This document shows positions 61,807-64,000 of a stretch of DNA of 64,000 bases, one piece after another. The stretch lies in NCBI RefSeq assembly GCF_014640675.1, contig NZ_BMHK01000011.1, forward strand, positions 62,001 to 126,000, in the 5' to 3' direction. The DNA is from Novosphingobium endophyticum. GTDB taxonomy: Bacteria > Pseudomonadota > Alphaproteobacteria > Sphingomonadales > Sphingomonadaceae. Within the stretch, counting starts at the first letter, position 1. Each line of letters begins with the position of its first letter. The position numbers were made by a program, and so were the translations under genes. A model generated the notes under the pieces. The model did no database searches. It saw only the letters and a program-made list of their open reading frames with translations, and was not told where the DNA came from.

Positions 61807-63075
61807 ATGGCCGAGAATACGACTGCACCGATCTATGGCCGGGCGCTAGCCGGGTTTGCGGTTTCGGCATTGGCGAATGCCGCGGGCGGGCGCGGCGTGC
61901 TCGATCCCGGTCTGATCCGCTATTCCGGAACGAGAACGGCGGCTGGCCCGGCGGTTACTGCCGATTGCGACGAAGGCTCGCTGGAAGCTGTCTGGGCGGC
62001 AATGGAAGGGATGCAGCCGGGTGCCGTCCTGTGCATCCGGGGGCCGGGGACCTCGGCCTACATGGGTGACATGTTGGCGAGCGATCTGGCCCGCCGCGGT
62101 GTCCTTGCGGTCATCGTCGATGGCTACATTCGTGACCGTGCGGCGCTTTCGCAAATGGAGCTGACGTTCCTGGCGCGGGGCTTGTACCCGATGGCGCATC
62201 GCAGGGCCGGACCGGGGCGACCCTCGGTTCCAATCGAGATCGGCGGCGTTCGCATATCGCCGGGCGACTGGGTTGCCGTCGACGACGACGGCGTCATCGT
62301 GATCGCCCCGCAAGATGTCGAAACGGTCTTGAACAAGGCGCACGAAAACGAGGCGATCGAGGCGGGTATCAGGGCGCGGATGGCCGCCGGTGCAGGGGTG
62401 GCCGAAGCTGCGCGCGCCGAACTGGCCGCGCGCGCAGCTGCCCAGGGCATGATCTGCAACGTGGATTTATTGCAGCGGGAGAGGATGGAAGCAATGAACG
62501 AAACGATGTCCTGGGCCGTCGTCAGGCCAGAGGGGCCGACGGTGCGCAAGGTGGAAAGTCTGCCGCCGGTCGAGGGTCTGAACGAACTGGCCCACGTGAA
62601 AAGCAGCTCTGCCAATGCCGTGCGCTTCCACATGCAGGCCGTGGCCGAACCGGTTAGCGGGCAGGGCAAGCGGGCGATAGTCGGCACGCCGATGCCGGGA
62701 TGGAGTCCTTTCGAGATCTATTGCAACGAAGGCGGGCCGATCGGCGGCGATGACGACGCGCCTTCGCCGCTGGGCTATCTCACCTCGGGGATCGCGTTCT
62801 GCCTTCTGACCCACATCACAATGGCGCTGTCGCATTCGAAACTGGCGGTGGAGCGGGTAAAGGTGGAAGTGCGCGGGCGATTTTTCGGCCAGATCGAGCC
62901 GCCGGCGGGCGGTGCCGAAGGGTTCGACACCTGCATCATCATCGACAGTCCAGAACCGGCGGACCGCATCCGGGTGTTCGTGACCGGCGTGCAAGACGCG
63001 TGCATCGCCCTGCAGTCGATCCGCCAGCCGACGCAGGTCCATTCGCGCATCCTGCACAACGGGGAAGACCTTTGA
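61807..63075 (+). CDS. RraA-like / OsmC-like fusion protein
   Basis: A 422-residue apparent fusion. Residues about 1-220 resemble the RraA/HMG aldolase family, which includes oxaloacetate decarboxylases and 4-hydroxy-4-methyl-2-oxoglutarate aldolases (GDMLASDLARRGVLAVIVDG, then YIRDRAAL with R109/D110). Residues about 227-422 resemble OsmC/Ohr proteins (GYLTSGIAFCLLTHITMALS, VERVKVEVRGRFFG). A ribosome site GGGAGAGG (62477-62484) stands 9 nt before an in-frame ATG at 62494 (residue 230), so the OsmC part may also be made alone. No stop separates the halves. I know of no described RraA-OsmC enzyme. Confidence 0.75.
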   Translation: MAENTTAPIYGRALAGFAVSALANAAGGRGVLDPGLIRYSGTRTAAGPAVTADCDEGSLEAVWAAMEGMQPGAVLCIRGPGTSAYMGDMLASDLARRGVLAVIVDGYIRDRAALSQMELTFLARGLYPMAHRRAGPGRPSVPIEIGGVRISPGDWVAVDDDGVIVIAPQDVETVLNKAHENEAIEAGIRARMAAGAGVAEAARAELAARAAAQGMICNVDLLQRERMEAMNETMSWAVVRPEGPTVRKVESLPPVEGLNELAHVKSSSANAVRFHMQAVAEPVSGQGKRAIVGTPMPGWSPFEIYCNEGGPIGGDDDAPSPLGYLTSGIAFCLLTHITMALSHSKLAVERVKVEVRGRFFGQIEPPAGGAEGFDTCIIIDSPEPADRIRVFVTGVQDACIALQSIRQPTQVHSRILHNGEDL

Positions 63076-63103
63076 TCGATCATGCAAGCGCAGGTGCGCG
63101 CTG

Positions 63104-64000
63104 ATGGCGCTGGTCCTGCAAACCGACTACGCATGGCCGGACACCTCGATTGAACGCGGCGTGATTGAGGCTGCGGGCCATAGTTTCGTCGCCGGGCCGT
63201 CCGTGCCGTCCCCCGCAGACGAGATCGCGGCACTGGTCGCGAAACATCGGCCCGCTGCGATCATGACCTGCTGGGCGCAAGTGTCGGGGGCGGCCATCGC
63301 CGCAGCGCCTGATTTGGCCGTGGTACACCGCATTGGCGTGGGGCTGGATAATATCGCGATGGGCGAAGCGACCCGTCGCGGCGTGCTGGTCACCAACGTG
63401 CCGGACTATTGCGTGGGCGAGGTCGCCGATCACGCGGTCGCGCTCCTGCTGGATTGGGCACGTGGCACGGTCGTATTCGATCGCGACGTCAAGGCGGGCA
63501 ACTGGAACCCGGCAGCCGCGCGGTTGACGCGCATCTCCGACCTTTCCATCGGGATTGTAGGCTTTGGCCGGATCGGCAAGGCCACGGCAAGCAGGCTGCT
63601 TGCCTTCGGCTGCGCGGTCAGCACGGTGGACCGTGGCCGCGAAACGGGCATGAACGTGCGCGCGGTCCCGTTTGAACAACTGCTGGGCGAAAGCGATGTG
63701 GTGATCGTTCATGCGCCTCTGACGGAGCAGACCCATCACCTGTTCGATGCGCAAACGATCGCGCAGATGAAATCCGGCGCATGCCTGATCAACGTCAGCA
63801 GGGGGCCGTTGGTGGACAACCACGCGCTCTTGGCGGCGTTGGATGCCGCGCATTTGTCCGGAGCAGGTCTCGACGTCGTCGAGGGCGAACCGGAACCGCC
63901 GCGCGCGCTGATCGAGCGGGATGATGTCATCGTCACACCGCACATCGCCTTTTCTTCGGCAGCTTCGCTGGGCGAATTGCGGCGGCGATCGGCGGAGGAG
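63104..64000 (+). CDS. D-2-hydroxyacid dehydrogenase (phosphoglycerate-dehydrogenase-like), 3'-truncated by window edge
   Basis: At least 299 residues, open to the window end. The NAD-binding motif is GFGRIG (153-158), the substrate-binding Arg is R233 (INVSRGPLVD), an acidic GLDVVEGEPEP follows near 255-265, and the catalytic His is H280 (VTPHIAF). It reduces a 2-oxoacid such as pyruvate or glyoxylate, or oxidises the D-2-hydroxyacid. The ATG at 63104 is 28 nt after the RraA-OsmC stop; the ribosome site is weak. A role handling the oxoacid from the aldolase is inferred. Confidence 0.85.
   Translation, partial: MALVLQTDYAWPDTSIERGVIEAAGHSFVAGPSVPSPADEIAALVAKHRPAAIMTCWAQVSGAAIAAAPDLAVVHRIGVGLDNIAMGEATRRGVLVTNVPDYCVGEVADHAVALLLDWARGTVVFDRDVKAGNWNPAAARLTRISDLSIGIVGFGRIGKATASRLLAFGCAVSTVDRGRETGMNVRAVPFEQLLGESDVVIVHAPLTEQTHHLFDAQTIAQMKSGACLINVSRGPLVDNHALLAALDAAHLSGAGLDVVEGEPEPPRALIERDDVIVTPHIAFSSAASLGELRRRSAEE

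Noticed and set aside
1..64000. CRISPR arrays, insertion sequences, tRNA/rRNA genes, prophage or integrase genes
   Set aside because: I looked for repeat-spacer patterns, transposase frames, terminal repeats and cloverleaf or rRNA-like stretches and found none I could support.

Overview
The window looks like the chromosome of a GC-rich alphaproteobacterium of the Sphingomonadales (Novosphingobium/Sphingobium type). This is inferred from three sphingomonad-style TonB-dependent receptors with Ala-X-Ala signal peptides, many VanA-type Rieske oxygenases, a LigM/DesA-like tetrahydrofolate O-demethylase, a LigA/LigB-type extradiol dioxygenase and a CYP199A-like P450. I saw no rRNA, tRNA, CRISPR array or transposase. 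Nearly every gene fits catabolism of methoxylated or hydroxylated aromatic acids and phenylacetates.

Region 1 (1-13 kb). A 5'-truncated TetR gene converges on an FAH-family hydrolase. A long minus-strand block follows: membrane protein, SDR and Old Yellow-type flavoenzyme, then Rieske oxygenase, LigM/DesA-like O-demethylase, PurU formyl-THF deformylase, CYP199A-like P450 and a second Rieske oxygenase, mostly with 4-nt or near-zero spacing. It combines three demethylation chemistries with a C1-folate enzyme. A TonB receptor is divergent from it.

Region 2 (13-30 kb). An NmrA-like reductase and a TetR regulator precede homogentisate dioxygenase and fumarylacetoacetase (hmgA-fahA) and an MFS carrier. 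Plus-strand genes follow: two FAD monooxygenases, SDR, a signal-less substrate-binding protein, an FAH hydrolase and a thioesterase. Next come a GntR regulator and a divergent operon of ornithine-cyclodeaminase-like, DapA-like, succinate-semialdehyde-dehydrogenase-like and Rieske genes.

Region 3 (30-46 kb). An EthD-like/Rieske pair and an AraC regulator lead into a tightly overlapped homoprotocatechuate meta-cleavage operon (hpaG1-hpaG2-ligA-ligB-hpaF-hpaH-hpaI) with a MarR/HpaR-like regulator and HpaE dehydrogenase. Its product, succinic semialdehyde, can be taken by the dehydrogenase in region 2. A p-cresol methylhydroxylase-like flavoprotein with cytochrome c, a sulfatase, an O-methyltransferase and an FMN reductase follow.

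Region 4 (45.5-64 kb). This holds a type-I extradiol dioxygenase, BKACE and cupin genes, a broken MFS gene, two more TonB receptors, a fifth Rieske gene, another ALDH, an MFS carrier and a LacI regulator. The LacI gene precedes a NahE-like hydratase-aldolase, an RraA-OsmC fusion and a D-2-hydroxyacid dehydrogenase that runs off the window.

The most interesting signals are regulatory. A 13-bp palindrome (ATACG-N3-CGTAT) recurs in at least six intergenic regions, a LacI-type operator pair brackets the LacI gene, and HpaR-type sites flank the hpa genes. The most unusual proteins are the RraA-OsmC fusion with an internal ribosome site and a CHMI homologue lacking the catalytic N-terminal proline.
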